Below are positions 24,235-37,680 of a stretch of 64,000 nt of DNA, piece by piece (the first letter of the stretch is position 1; the number at the start of each line of letters is the position of its first letter). The position numbers and the translations under genes are program-made. The notes under the pieces were generated by a model. That model ran no database searches. It was not told the origin of the DNA and worked only from the letters and a program-made list of their open reading frames with translations. This stretch comes from Calliopsis andreniformis (taxonomy: Eukaryota; Arthropoda; Insecta; Hymenoptera; Andrenidae), in NCBI RefSeq assembly GCF_051401765.1, contig NW_027480564.1, forward strand, positions 930,001 through 994,000, read 5' to 3'.

Positions 24235-26640
24235 ATTGACGATTGAGTATTGAAGATTGAGGATTGATGACTGAGGATTGAGGATTGAGGATTGAGGATT
24301 GAGGATTGAGAATTGAAGATAGAAGATTGAGTATTGAGGATTGAAGATTGAGGATTGAGGTTTGAGGATTGAGGATAGAGGATGGAGGATGAGGGCTGAG
24401 GGTTGAGGATGGAGGTTTGAGTATTGAATACTGAGAATTCAGGATATTCTATTGAGTATTGAGAATTGAGGATTGATGGTTGAGTATTGAGCATTGAGGA
24501 TTGAGTTTTGAGGATTGAAGATTGAGGTTTGAGGATTGAGGATTGAGAATTGAGGATGGAGGATAGAGGATTGAGGATTGAGGATTGGGTATTGAGGATT
24601 GAAGAATGAGGATTGAGGGTTGAGTGTTGAGGGCTGAGGAATGCAGACTGGGTATTGAGGATTGAGGATTGAAGATTGAGGATTAAGGATTGAGGATTGG
24701 GGATTGAGGGTTGAGGATTGAGCATTGAGGATTGAAGATTGAAGGTTGAGGACTGGGGATTGAGGATTGAAGATTGAGGATTAAGGATTGAGGATTGGGG
24801 ATTGAGTATCTAGGATTGGAGATTGATTATTCAGGATTGAAGATTGAGGATTGAGGATTGAGGATTGAGTATTGAGGATTGAGGATTCAAGATTGAGGAT
24901 TGGGGATTGAGGATTGAGGATTGAGAATTGAGAATCGAAGATTGTGTATTGAGGATTGAAGATTGAGACTTGAGGATTGAGGATTGAGGATGGAGGATGA
25001 AGGCTGAGGGTTGAGGATTGAGGATGGAGGATGAGGGCTGAGGGTTGAGGCATGAGGTTTGAGTATTGAATACTGAGAATTCAGGATATTCTATTGAGTA
25101 TTGAGAATTGAGGATTGATGGTTGAGTATTGAGAATTGAGGATTGAGTATTGAGGATTGAAGATTGAGGTTTGAGGATTGATTATTGAGTATTGAGAATT
25201 GAAGATTGAGGATTGAGGATTGAGAATTGAGAATTGAGGATGAGGACTGAGGGTTGAGGATTGAGGTTTGAAGAATGAGGATTGAGGGTAGAGGATTGAG
25301 GATTGAGTTATGAAGATTGAGTATTCATGACTTATGATTGAGGATTGAGGATTGAGGATTGAGGACTGATGATTGAAGATTGAGTATTGATGATTGTGGA
25401 TTGAGTATTGAGGATTGAGGATTGAGGATTGAGGATTGAAGATTGAGGATTGGGGACTGAGGATTGAGGATTGAGAATTGAGAATCGAAGATTGAGTATT
25501 GAGGGTTGAAGATTGAGGTTTGAGGATTGAGGATTGAGGCTGGAGGATGAGGGCTGAGGGTTGAGGATTGAGGTTTGAGTATTGAATACTGAGAATTCAG
25601 GATATTCTATTGAGTATTGGGAATTGAGGATTGATAGTTGCGTATTGAGCTCTGAGGATTGAGTATTGAGTATTGAGGTTTGAGGTTCGATGATTGAGGA
25701 TTGAGGACTGAGGATTGAGGATTGAGGATTGAGGATAGAGCATTGAGGATTGAAGATTGAGGAGTGGGGATTGAGGATTAAAGATTGAGGATTAAGGACT
25801 TAGGATTGGGGATTGAGTATCTAGGATTGGAGATTGATTATTCAGGATTGAAGATTGAGGATTGAGGATTGAGGATTGAGAATTGAGAATTGAGGATGAG
25901 CACTGAGGGTTGAGGATTGAGGTTTGAAGAATGAGGATTGAGGATTGAGTATTGAGGATTGAGGATTGAGGATTGAGGATTGAGTTATGAAGATTGAGTA
26001 TTCATGACTCATGATTGAGGATTGAGGATTGAGGATTGAGGATTGAGGATTGAGGATTGAAGATTGAGTATTGAGTATTGATGATTGAGGATTGGGGATT
26101 GAGGATTGAGGATTGACGATTGAGGATTGAAGATTGAGGATTGGGGATTGAGGATTGAGGATTGAGAATTGGGAATCGAAGATTGAGTATTGAGGATTGA
26201 AGATTGAGGTTTGAGGATTGAGGATTGAGCATGGAGGATGAGGGCTGAGTGTTGAGGATTGAGGTTTGAGTATTGAATACTGAGAATTCAGGATATTCTG
26301 TTGAGTATTGAGAGTTGCGGATTGATGGTTGCGTATTGAGGATTGAGGGTTGAGTATTGAGGATTGAGAATTGAGGATTGAGGATTGAAGATTGAGGATG
26401 AAGGATTGAGGATTGGGGATTGAGGATCTAGGATTGGAGATTGACTATTGAGGATTGAGGATTGAGTATTGAGGATTGAGGAACGAGTATTGAGGATTGA
26501 GGATGATGGCTGAGGGTTGAGGATTGATGTTTGAGGAACGAGGATTGAGGATTGAGGATTGAGGACTGCGGATTGACGATTGAGTATTGAAGATTGAGGA
26601 TTGATGACTGAGGATTGAGGATTGAGGATTGAGGATTGAG
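24235..26640 (+). repeat. Tandem unit of about 2,330-2,337 bp, second copy
   Basis: This repeats 21,905-24,234, with one added GTATTGA heptamer near 26,070 that changes the offset from 2,330 to 2,337 (GATGAAGG at 24,060 and 26,397; boxes 23,946 and 26,283). A third partial copy starts at about 26,570 and diverges by 26,640, where GAAGATTGAAGATTGAAG replaces GAGAATTGAAGATAGAAG. From 26,356 the sequence also aligns with the 3.4-5.6 kb block, so the two duplication events overlap. Confidence 0.82.
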
Positions 26641-26984
26641 GATTGAAGATTGAAGATTGAAGATTGAGTATTGAGGATTGAAGATTGAGGATTGAGGATT
26701 GACGATTGAGTATTGAGGATTGAGGAACTAGTATTGAGGATTGAGGATGATGGCTGAGGGTTGAGGATTGATGTTTGAGGAACGAGGATTGAGGATTGAG
26801 GATTGAGGACTGCGGATTGACGATTGAGTATTGAAGATTGAGGATTGATGACTGAGGATTGAGGATTGAGGATTGAGGATTGAGGATTGAAGATTGAAGA
26901 TTGAAGATTGAGTATTGAGGATTGAAGATTGAGGATTGAGGGTTGACGATTGTGTATTGAGTATTGAAGATTGATGATTGAGGA

Positions 26985-29665
26985 TTGAGGATTGAGGATT
27001 GAGGATTGAGGATTGAGGATTGAGGATGATGGCTGAGTGTTGAGGATTGAGGTTTGAGGACTGAGGACTGAGGATTGAGGATTGAGAATTGAGGATTGAG
27101 GATTGAGGGTTGAAGATTGAGGATTGGGTATTGAGGATTGAAGAATGAGGATTGAGGGTTGAAGGTTGAGGACTGAGGATTGCAGATTGGGTATTGAGGA
27201 TTGAAGATTGAAGATTGAGGATTAAGGATTGAGGATTGAGGATTGAAGATTGAGGATTAAGGATTGAGGATTGGGGATTGAGGATTGATGATTGAAGGTT
27301 GAGTATTGAGTATTGAAGATTGACGATTGAGGTTTGAGTATTGAATACTGAGAATTCAGGATATTCTATTGAGTATTGAGAATTGAGGATTGATGGTTGC
27401 GTATTGAGGATTGAGGATTGAGTATTGAGTATTGAGGGTTGAAGGTTGAGGATTGGGGATTGAGGATTGAGGATTGAGAATTGAGAATCGAAGATTGGGT
27501 ATTGAGGATTGAGAATTGAGGATTGAGGATTGAAGATTGAGGATTAAGGATTGAGGATTGGTGATTGAGGATCTAGGATTGCAGATTGACTATTGAGGAT
27601 TGAGGATTGTGTATTGAGGATTGAGGAACGAGGATTGAGGATGGAGGATGAGGGCTGAGGGTTGAGGATTGAGGTTTGAGTATTGAATACTGAGAATTCA
27701 GGATATTCTATTGAGTATTGAGAATTGAGGATTGTTGGTTGCGTATTGAGGACTGAGGATTGAGTATTGAGTATTGAGGTTTGGGTTCGATGATTGAGGA
27801 TTGAGGACTGAGGATTGAGGATTGAGGATTGAGGATTGAGCATTGAGGATTGAAGATTGAGGACTGGGGATTGAGGATTGAAGATTGAGGATTAAGGATT
27901 GAGAATTGGGGATTGAGTATCTAGGATTGGAGATTGATTATTCAGGATTGAAGATTGAGGATTGAGGATTGAGGATTGAGGATTGAGAATTGAGGATTGA
28001 GGATGAGGACTGAGGGTTGAGGATTGAGGTTTGAAGAATGAGAATTGAGGATTGAGTATTGAGGATTGAGGATTGAGGATTGAGTATTGAGGATTGAGTT
28101 ATGAAGATTGAGTATCCATGACTGATGATTGAGGATTGAGGATTGAGGATTGAGGATTGAGGATTGAGGATTGAAGAATGAGAATTGATGATTGAGGGTT
28201 GAGGATTGAGGATTGAGGATTGAGGATTGAGGATTGAGGATTGAGGATTGAAGATTGAGGATTGGGGATTGAGGATTGAGGATTGAGTATTGAGAATCGA
28301 AGATTGAGTATTGAGGATTGAAGATTGAGGTTTGAGGATTGAGGATTGAGGATGGAGGATGAGGGCTGAGGGTTGAGGATTGAGGTTTGAGCATTGAATA
28401 CTGAGAATTCAGGATATTCTATTGAGTATTGAGAATTGAGGATTGATGGTTGAGTATTGAGGACTGAGGATTGAGTATTGAGGATTGAGGATAGAGGTTT
28501 GAGGATTGAGGATTGAAAATTGAGAATGAGGACTGAGGGTTGAGGATTGAGGTTTGAGGAACGAGGATTGAGGATTGAGAATTGAGGACTGAGGATTGAC
28601 GATTGAGTTTTGACGATTGACGATTGAGTATTGAAGATTGATGATTGATGACTGAGGATTGAGGATTGAGGATTGAGGATTGAGGATTGAGGATTGAAGA
28701 TAGAAGATTGAGTATTGAGGATTGAAGATTGAGGATTGAGGTTTGAGGATTGAGGATTGAGGATGGAGGATGAGGGCTGAGGGTTGAGGATTGAGGTTTG
28801 AGTATTGAATACTGAGAATTCAGGATATTCTATTGAGTATTGAGAATTGAGGATTGATGGTTGAGTATTGAGGATTGAGGATTGAGTATTGAGGATTGAA
28901 GATTGAGGTTTGAGGATTGAGGATTGAGAATTGAGGATGGAGGATAGAGGATTGAGGATTGAGGATTGGGTATTGAGGATTGAAGAATGAGGATTGAGGG
29001 TTGAGTGTTGAGGGCTGAGGAATGCAGACTGGGTATTGAGGATTGAGGATTGAAGATTGAGGATTAAGGATTGAGGATTGGGGATTGAGGATTGAGGATT
29101 GAGCATTGAGGATTGAAGATTGAAGATTGAGGACTGGGGATTGAGGATTGAAGATTGAGGATTAAGGATTGAGGATTGGGGATTGAGTATCTAGGATTGG
29201 AGATTGATTATTCAGGATTGAAGATTGAGGATTGAGGATTGAGGATTGAGTATTGAGGATTGAGGATTCAAGATTGAGGATTGGGGATTGAGGATTGAGG
29301 ATTGAGAATTGAGAATCGAAGATTGTGTATTGAGGATTGAAGATTGAGACTTGAGGATTGAGGATTGAGGATGGAGGATGAAGGCTGAGGGTTGAGGATT
29401 GAGGATGGAGGATGAGGGCTGAGGGTTGAGGATTGAGGTTTGAGTATTGAATACTGAGAATTCAGGATATTCTATTGAGTATTGAGAATTGAGGATTGAT
29501 GGTTGAGTATTGAGAATTGAGGATTGAGTATTGAGGATTGAAGATAGAGGTTTGAGGATTGATTATTGAGTATTGAGGATTGAAGATTGAGGATTGAGGA
29601 TTGAGAATTGAGAATTGAGGATGAGCACTGAGGGTTGAGGATTGAGGTTTGAAGAATGAGGATTG
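26985..29665 (+). repeat. 5,015-bp-spaced duplication, first copy
   Basis: It aligns with about 32,000-34,685 at a constant offset of 5,015. I checked the dyad boxes at 27,351/32,366, 27,693/32,708, 28,404/33,419, 28,815/33,830 and 29,457/34,472. The copies differ by scattered substitutions (for example GGTTGACG at 26,940, before the block, and TTGGGGATTGAGAATTG near 33,930). The right edge is where GAAGAATGAGGATTGAGG leads to GAGCATTGAGG here and to GAGTTATGAAG in the other copy. Confidence 0.87.
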
Positions 29666-31999
29666 AGGATTGAGGATTGAGGATTGAGCATTGAGGATTG
29701 AAGATTGAGGAGTGGGGATTGAGGATTGAAGATTGAGGATTAAGGATTTAGGATTGGGGATTGAGTATCTAGGATTGGAGATTGATTATTCAGGATTGAA
29801 GATTGAGGATTGTGGATTGAGGATTGAGAATTGAGAATTGAGGATGAGCACTGAGGGTTGAGGATTGAGGTTTGAAGAATGAGGATTGAGGATTGAGGAT
29901 TGAGGATTGAGTTATGAAGATTGAGTATTCATGACTCATGATTGAGGATTGAGGATTGAGGATTGAGGATTGAGGATTGAGGATTGAAGATTGAGTATTG
30001 ATGATTGAGGATTGGGGATTGAGGATTGAGGATTGACGATTGAGGATTGAAGATTGAGGATTGGGGATTGAGGATTGAGGATTGAGAATTGAGAATCGAA
30101 GATTGAGTATTGAGGATTGAAGATTGAGGTTTGAGGATTGAGGATTGAGCATGGAGGATGAGGGCTGAGTCTTGAGGATTGAGGTTTGAGTATTGAATAC
30201 TGAGAATTCAGGATATTCTATTGAGTATTGAGAGTTGCGGATTGATGGTTGCGTATTGAGGATTGAGGGTTGAGTATTGAGGATTGAGAATTGAGGATTG
30301 AGGATTGAAGATTGAGGATGAAGGATTGAGGATTAGGGATTGAGGATCTAGGATTGGAGATTGACTATTGAGGATTGAGGATTGAGTATTGAGGATTGAG
30401 GAACGAGTATTGAGGATTGAGGATGATGGCTGAGGGTTGAGGATTGATGTTTGAGGAACGAGGATTGTGGATTGAGGATTGCGGACTGCGGATTGACGAT
30501 TGAGTATTGAAGATTGAGGATTGATGACTGAGGATTGAGGATTGAGGATTGAGGATAGAGGATTGAAGATTGAAGATTGAAGATTGAGTATTGAGGATTG
30601 AAGATTGAGGATTGAGGATTGACGATTGAGTATTGAGGATTGAGGAACTAGTATTGAGGATTGAGGATGATGGCTGAGGGTTGAGGATTGATGTTTGAGG
30701 AACGAGGATTGAGGATTGAGGATTGAGGACTGCGGATTGACGATTGAGTATTGAAGATTGAGGATTGATGACTGAGGATTGAGGATTGAGGATTGAGGAT
30801 TGAGGATTGAAGATTGAAGATTGAAGATTGAGTATTGAGGATTGAAGATTGAGGATTGAGGATTGACGATTGAGTATTGAGTATTGAAGATTGATGACTG
30901 AGGATTGAGGATTGAGGATTGAGGATTGAGGATTGAGGATTGAGGATGATGGCTGAGTGTTGAGGATTGAGGTTTGAGGACTGAGGACTGAGGATTGAGA
31001 ATTGAGAATTGAGGATTGAGGATTGAGGGTTGAAGATTGAGGATTGGGTATTGAGGATTGAAGAATGAGGATTGAGGGTTGAAGGTTGAGGACTGAGGAT
31101 TGCAGATTGAGTATTGAGGATTGAAGATTGAAGATTGAGGATTAAGGATTGAGGATTGAGGATTGAAGATTGAGTATTGATGATTGTGGATTGAGGATTG
31201 GGGATTGAGGATTGAGGATTGAGGATTGAGAATTGAGAATTGAGGATGAGCACTGAGGGTTGAGGATTGAGGTTTGAAGAATGAGGATTGAGGATTGAGT
31301 ATTGAGGATTGAGGATTGAGGATTGAGGATTGAGTTATGAAGATTGAGTATTCATGACTCATGATTGAGGATTGAGGATTGAGGATTGAGGATTGAGGAT
31401 TGAGGATTGAAGATTGAGTATTGATGATTGAGGATTGGGGATTGAGGATTGAGGATTGACGATTGAGGATTGAAGATTGAGAATTGGGGATTGAGGATTG
31501 AGGTTTGAGAATTGAGAATCGAAGATTGAGTATTGAGGATTGAAGATTGAGGTTTGAGGATTGAGGATTGAGCATGGAGGATGAGGGCTGAGTCTTGAGG
31601 ATTGAGGTTTGAGTATTGAATACTGAGAATTCAGGATATTCTATTGAGTATTGAGAGTTGCGGATTGATGGTTGCGTATTGAGGATTGAGGGTTGAGTAT
31701 TGAGGATTGAGAATTGAGGATTGAGGATTGAAGATTGAGGATGAAGGATTGAGGATTGGGGATTGAGGATCTAGGATTGGAGATTGACTATTGAGGATTG
31801 AGGATTGAGGATTGAGGATTGAGGATTGAGCATTGAGGATTGAAGATTGAGGACTGGGGATTGAGGATTGAAGATTGAGGGTTAAGGATTGAGAATTGGG
31901 GATTGAGTATCTAGGATTGGAGATTGATTATTCAGGATTGAAGATTGAGGATTGAGGATTGAGGATTGAGGATGATGGCTGAGTGTTGAGGATTGAGGT
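29666..31999 (+). repeat. Spacer between the 5,015-bp copies, built from M and C modules
   Basis: The first part (to about 31,140) matches 6,955-8,405 near offset 22,696 (box 30,203 with 7,507; ACTAGT 30,647 with 7,951). The next part, about 31,220-31,790, repeats 29,800-30,360 at offset 1,423 (box 31,626 with 30,203). From 31,800 it is a chain of short fragments of other modules. At its end a 69-bp segment is duplicated (GATGATGGCTGAGTG at 31,971 and 32,040). 69 is nine heptamers plus one hexamer. Confidence 0.8.
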
Positions 32000-34685
32000 T
32001 TGAGGACTGAGGACTGAGGATTGAGGATTGAGGATTGAGGATGATGGCTGAGTGTTGAGGATTGAGGTTTGAGGACTGAGGACTGAGGATTGAGGATTGA
32101 GAATTGAGGATTGAGGATTCAGGGTTGAAGATTGAGGATTGGGTATTGAGGATTGAAGAATGAGGATTGAGGGTTGAAGGTTGAGGACTGAGGATTGCAG
32201 ATTGGGTATTGAGGATTGAAGATTGAAGATTGAGGATTAAGGATTGAGGATTGAGGATTGAAGATTGAGGATTAAGGATTGAGGATTGGGGATTGAGGAT
32301 TGATGATTGAAGGTTGAGTATTGAGTATTGAAGATTGACGATTGAGGTTTGAGTATTGAATACTGAGAATTCAGGATATTCTATTGAGTATTGAGAATTG
32401 AGGATTGATGGTTGCGTATTGAGGATTGAGGATTGAGTATTGAGTATTGAGGGTTGAAGGTTGAGGATTGGGGATTGAGGATTGAGGATTGAGAATTGAG
32501 AATCGAAGATTGAGTATTGAGGATTGAGAATTGAGGATTGAGGATTGAAAATTGAGGATTAAGGATTGAGGATTGGTGATTGAGGATCTAGGATTGCAGA
32601 TTGACTATTGAGGATTGAGGATTGTGTATTGAGGATTGAGGAACGAGGATTGAGGATGGAGGATGAGGGCTGAGGGTTGAGGATTGAGGTTTGAGTATTG
32701 AATACTGAGAATTCAGGATATTCTGTTGAGTATTGAGAATTGAGGATTGTTGGTTGCGTATTGAGGACTGAGGATTGAGTATTGAGTATTGAGGTTTGGG
32801 TTCGATGATTGAGGAATGAGGACTGAGGATTGAGGATTGAGGATTGAGGATTGAGCATTGAGGATTGAAGATTGAGGACTGGGGATTGAGGATTGAAGAT
32901 TGAGGATTAAGGATTGAGAATTGGGGATTGAGTATCTAGGATTGGAGATTGATTATTCAGGATTGAAGATTGAGGATTGAGGATTGAGGATTGAGGATTG
33001 AGAATTGAGAATTGAGGATGAGGACTGAGGGTTGAGGATTGAGGTTTGAAGAATGAGGATTGAGGATTGAGTATTGAGGATTGAGGATTGAGGATTGAGT
33101 ATTGAGGATTGAGTTATGAAGATTGAGTATCCATGACTGATGATTGAGGATTGAGGATTGAGGATTGAGGATTGAGGATTGAGGATTGAAGAATGAGAAT
33201 TGATGATTGAGGGTTGAGGATTGAGGATTGAGGATTGAGGATTGAGGATTGAGGATTGAGGATTGAAGATTGAGGATTGGGGATTGAGGATTGAGGATTG
33301 AGGATTGAGAATCGAAGATTGAGTATTGAGGATTGAAGATTGAGGTTTGAGGATTGAGGATTGAGGATGGAGGATGAGGGCTGAGGGTTGAGGATTGAGG
33401 TTTGAGCATTGAATACTGAGAATTCAGGATATTCTATTGAGTATTGAGAATTGAGGATTGATGGTTGAGTATTGAGGACTGAGGATTGAGTATTGAGGAT
33501 TGAGGATTGAGGTTTGAGGATTGAGGATTGAGAATTGAGAATGAGGACTGAGGGTTGAGGATTGAGGTTTGAGGAACGAGGATTGAGGATTGAGAATTGA
33601 GGACTGAGGATTGACGATTGAGTATTGACGATTGACGATTGAGTATTGAAGATTGATGATTGATGACTGAGGATTGAGGATTGAGGATTGAGGATTGAGG
33701 ATTGAGGATTGAAGATAGAAGATTGAGTATTGAGGAATGAAGATTGAGGATTGAGGTTTGAGGATTGAGGATTGAGGATGGAGGATGAGGGCTGAGGGTT
33801 GAGGATTGAGGTTTGAGTATTGAATACTGAGAATTCAGGATATTCTATTGAGTATTGAGAATTGAGGATTGATGGTTGAGTATTGAGGATTGAGGATTGA
33901 GTATTGAGGATTGAAGATTGAGGTTTGAGGATTGGGGATTGAGAATTGAGGATGGAGGATAGAGGATTGAGGATTGAGGATTGGGTATTGAGGATTGAAG
34001 AATGAGGATTGAGGGTTGAGTGTTGAGGGCTGAGGAATGCAGACTGGGTATTGAGGATTGAGGATTGAAGATTGAGGATTAAGGATTGAGGATTGGGGAT
34101 TGAGGATTGAGGATTGAGCATTGAGGATTGAAGATTGAAGATTGAGGACTGGGGATTGAGGATTGAAGATTGAGGATTAAGGATTGAGGATTGGGGATTG
34201 AGTATCTAGGATTGGAGATTGATTATTCAGGATTGAAGATTGAGGATTGAGGATTGAGGATTGAGTATTGAGGATTGAGGATTCAAGATTGAGGATTGGG
34301 GATTGAGGATTGAGGATTGAGAATTGAGAATCGAAGATTGTGTATTGAGGATTGAAGATTGAGACTTGAGGATTGAGGATTGAGGATGGAGGATGAAGGC
34401 TGAGGGTTGAGGATTGAGGATGGAGGATGAGGGCTGAGGGTTGAGGATTGAGGTTTGAGTATTGAATACTGAGAATTCAGGATATTCTATTGAGTATTGA
34501 GAATTGAGGATTGATGGTTGAGTATTGAGAATTGAGGATTGAGTATTGAGGATTGAAGATTGAGGTTTGAGGATTGATTATTGAGTATTGAGGATTGAAG
34601 ATTGAGGATTGAGGATTGAGAATTGAGAATTGAGGATGAGGACTGAGGGTTGAGGATTGAGGCTTGAAGAATGAGGATTGAGGGT
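32000..34685 (+). repeat. 5,015-bp-spaced duplication, second copy
   Basis: This is the partner of 26,985-29,665. Its boxes are at 32,366, 32,708, 33,419, 33,830 and 34,472. The left portion is duplicated again downstream at offset 4,374 (36,414-37,680). Compared with the first copy, the box at 32,708 reads GGATATTCTG instead of GGATATTCTA, and several TTGAGGA units are substituted. No sequence other than heptamers is visible. Confidence 0.87.
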
Positions 34686-36413
34686 TGAGGATTGAGGATT
34701 GAGTTATGAAGATTGAGTATTCATGACTTATGATTGAGGATTGAGGATTGAGGATTGAGGACTGATGATTGAAGATTGAGTATTGATGATTGTGGATTGA
34801 GGATTGGGGATTGAGGATTGAGGATTGAGGATTGATGATTGAGGATTGGGGACTGAGGATTGAGGATTGAGAATTGAGAATCGAAGATTGAGTATTGAGG
34901 ATTGAAGATTGAGGTTTGAGGATTGAGGATTGAGGCTGGAGGATGAGGGCTGAGGGTTGAGGATTGAGGTTTGAGTATTGAATACTGAGAATTCAGGATA
35001 TTCTATTGAGTATTGAGAATTGAGGATTGATGGTTGCGTATTGAGCTCTGAGGATTGAGTATTGAGTATTGAGGTTTGAGGTTCGATGATTGAGGATTGA
35101 GGACTGAGGATTGAGGATTGAGGATTGAGGATTGAGCATTGAGGATTGAAGATTGAGGAGTGGGGATTGAGGATTGAAGATTGAGGATTAAGGATTTAGG
35201 ATTGGGGATTGAGTATCTAGGATTGGAGATTGATTATTCAGGATTGAAGACTGAGGATTGAGGTTTGAGGATTGAGAATTGAGAATTGAGGATGAGCACT
35301 GAGGGTTGAGGATTGAGGTTTGAAGAATGAGGATTGAGGATTGAGTATTGAGGATTGAGGATTGAGGATTGAGGATTGAGTTATGAAGATTGAGTATTCA
35401 TGACTCATGATTGAGGATTGAGGATTGAGGATTGAGGAATGAGGATTGAGGATTGAAGATTGAGTATTGATGATTGAGGATTGGGGATTGAGGATTGAGG
35501 ATTGACGATTGAGGATTGAAGATTGAGGATTGGGGATTGAGGATTGAGGATTGAGAATTGAGAATCGAAGATTGAGTATTGAGGATTGAAGATTGAGGTT
35601 TGAGGATTGAGGATTGAGCATGGAGGATGAGGGCTGAGTCTTGAGGATTGAGGTTTGAGTATTGAATACTGAGAATTCAGGATATTCTATTGAGTATTGA
35701 GAGTTGCGGATTGATGGTTGCGTATTGAGGATTGAGGGTTGAGTATTGAGGATTGAGAATTGAGGATTGAGGATTGAAGATTGAGGATGAAGGATTGAGG
35801 ATTGGGGATTGAGGATCTAGGATTGGAGATTGACTATTGAGGATTGAGGATTGAGTATTGAGGATTGAGGAACGAGTATTGAGGATTGAGGATGATGGCT
35901 GAGGGTTGAGGATTGATGTTTGAGGAACGGGGATTGAGGATTGAGGATTGCGGACTGCGAATTGACGATTGAGTATTGAAGATTGAGGATTGATGACTGA
36001 GGATTGAGGATTGAGGATTGAGGATTGAGGATTGAAGATTGAAGATTGAAGATTGAGTATTGAGGATTGAAGATTGAGGATTGAGGATTGACGATTGAGT
36101 ATTGAGGATTGAGGAACTAGTATTGAGGATTGAGGATGATGGCTGAGGGTTGAGGATTGATGTTTGAGGAACGAGGATTGAGGATTGAGGATTGAGGACT
36201 GCGGATTGACGATTGAGTATTGAAGATTGAGGATTGATGACTGAGGATTGAGGATTGAGGATTGAGGATTGAGGATTGAAGATTGAAGATTGAAGATTGA
36301 GTATTGAGGATTGAAGATTGAGGATTGAGGATTGACGATTGAGTATTGAGTATTGAAGATTGATGACTGAGGATTGAGGATTGAGGATTGAGGATTGAGG
36401 ATTGAGGATTGAG
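34686..36413 (+). repeat. Left-domain M and C modules, copy of about 6,510-8,250
   Basis: It aligns with the 6.5-8.25 kb region at offset 28,165 (boxes 34,988 and 35,672; GAGCTC 35,043; ACTAGT 36,116). It contains the GATGATGGCTGAGGG pair and the triple GAAGATTGAAGATTGAAG marker. Small differences from the 6.5-8.25 kb copy include GGAACGGGGATTG near 35,926 in place of GGAACGAGGATTG. Confidence 0.83.
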
Positions 36414-37680
36414 GATGATGGCTGAGTGTTGAGGATTGAGGTTTGAGGACTGAGGACTGAGGATTGAGAATTGAGAATTGAGGATTGAGGATTGAGGGTT
36501 GAAGATTGAGGATTGGGTATTGAGGATTGAAGAATGAGGATTGAGGGTTGAAGGTTGAGGACTGAGGATTGCAGATTGAGTATTGAGGATTGAAGATTGA
36601 AGATTGAGGATTAAGGATTGAGGATTGAGGATTGAAGATTGAGGATTAAGGATTGAGGATTGGGGATTGAGGATTGATGATTGAAGGTTGAGTATTGAGT
36701 ATTGAAGATTGACGATTGAGGTTTGAGTATTGAATACTGAGAATTCAGGATATTCTATTGAGTATTGAGAATTGAGGATTGATGGTTGCGTATTGAGGAT
36801 TGAGGATTGAGTATTGAGTATTGAGGGTTGAAGGTTGAGGATTGGGGATTGAGGATTGAGGATTGAGAATTGAGAATCGAAGATTGAGTATTGAGGATTG
36901 AGAATTGAGGATTGAGGATTGAAGATTGAGGATTAAGAATTGAGGATTGGTGATTGAGGATCTAGGATTGGAGATTGACTATTGAGGATTGAGGGTTGTG
37001 TATTGAGGATTGAGGAACGAGGATTGAGGATGGAGGATGAGGGCTGAGGGTTGAGGATTGAGGTTTGAGTATTGAATACTGAGAATTCAGGATATTCTAT
37101 TGAGTATTGAGAATTGAGGATTGTTGGTTGCGTATTGAGGACTGAGGATTGAGTATTGAGTATTGAGGTTTGGGTTCGATGATTGAGGATTGAGGACTGA
37201 GGATTGAGGACTGAGGATTGTGGATTGAGCATTGAGGATTGAAGATTGAGGACTGGGGATTGAGGATCGAAGATTGAGGATTAAGGATTGAGAATTGGGG
37301 ATTGAGTATCTAGGATTGGAGACTGATTATTCAGGATTGAAGATTGAGGATTGAGGATTGAGGATTGAGGATTGAGAATTGAGAATTGAGGATGAGGACT
37401 GAGGGTTGAGGATTGAGGTTTGAAGAATGAGGATTGAGGATTGAGTATTGAGGATTGAGGATTGAGGATTGAGTATTGAGGATTGAGTTATGAAGATTGA
37501 GTATCCATGACTGATGATTGAGGATTGAGGATTGAGGATTGAGGATTGAGGATTGAGGATTGAAGAATGAGAATTGATGATTGAGGTTTGAGGATTGAGG
37601 ATTGAGGATTGAGGATTGAGGATTGAGGATTGAGGATTGAAGATTGAGGATTGGGGATTGAGGATTGAGGATTGAGGATT
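36414..37680 (+). repeat. Copy of 32,040-33,306 at offset 4,374
   Basis: Offset 4,374 holds at GATGATGGCTGAGTG (36,414 and 32,040) and at boxes 36,740/32,366 and 37,082/32,708. The copies part near 37,680, where 33,306 continues into GAGAATCGAAG and this copy continues with canonical TTGAGGA units. This is the last clear left-domain block. Confidence 0.85.
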
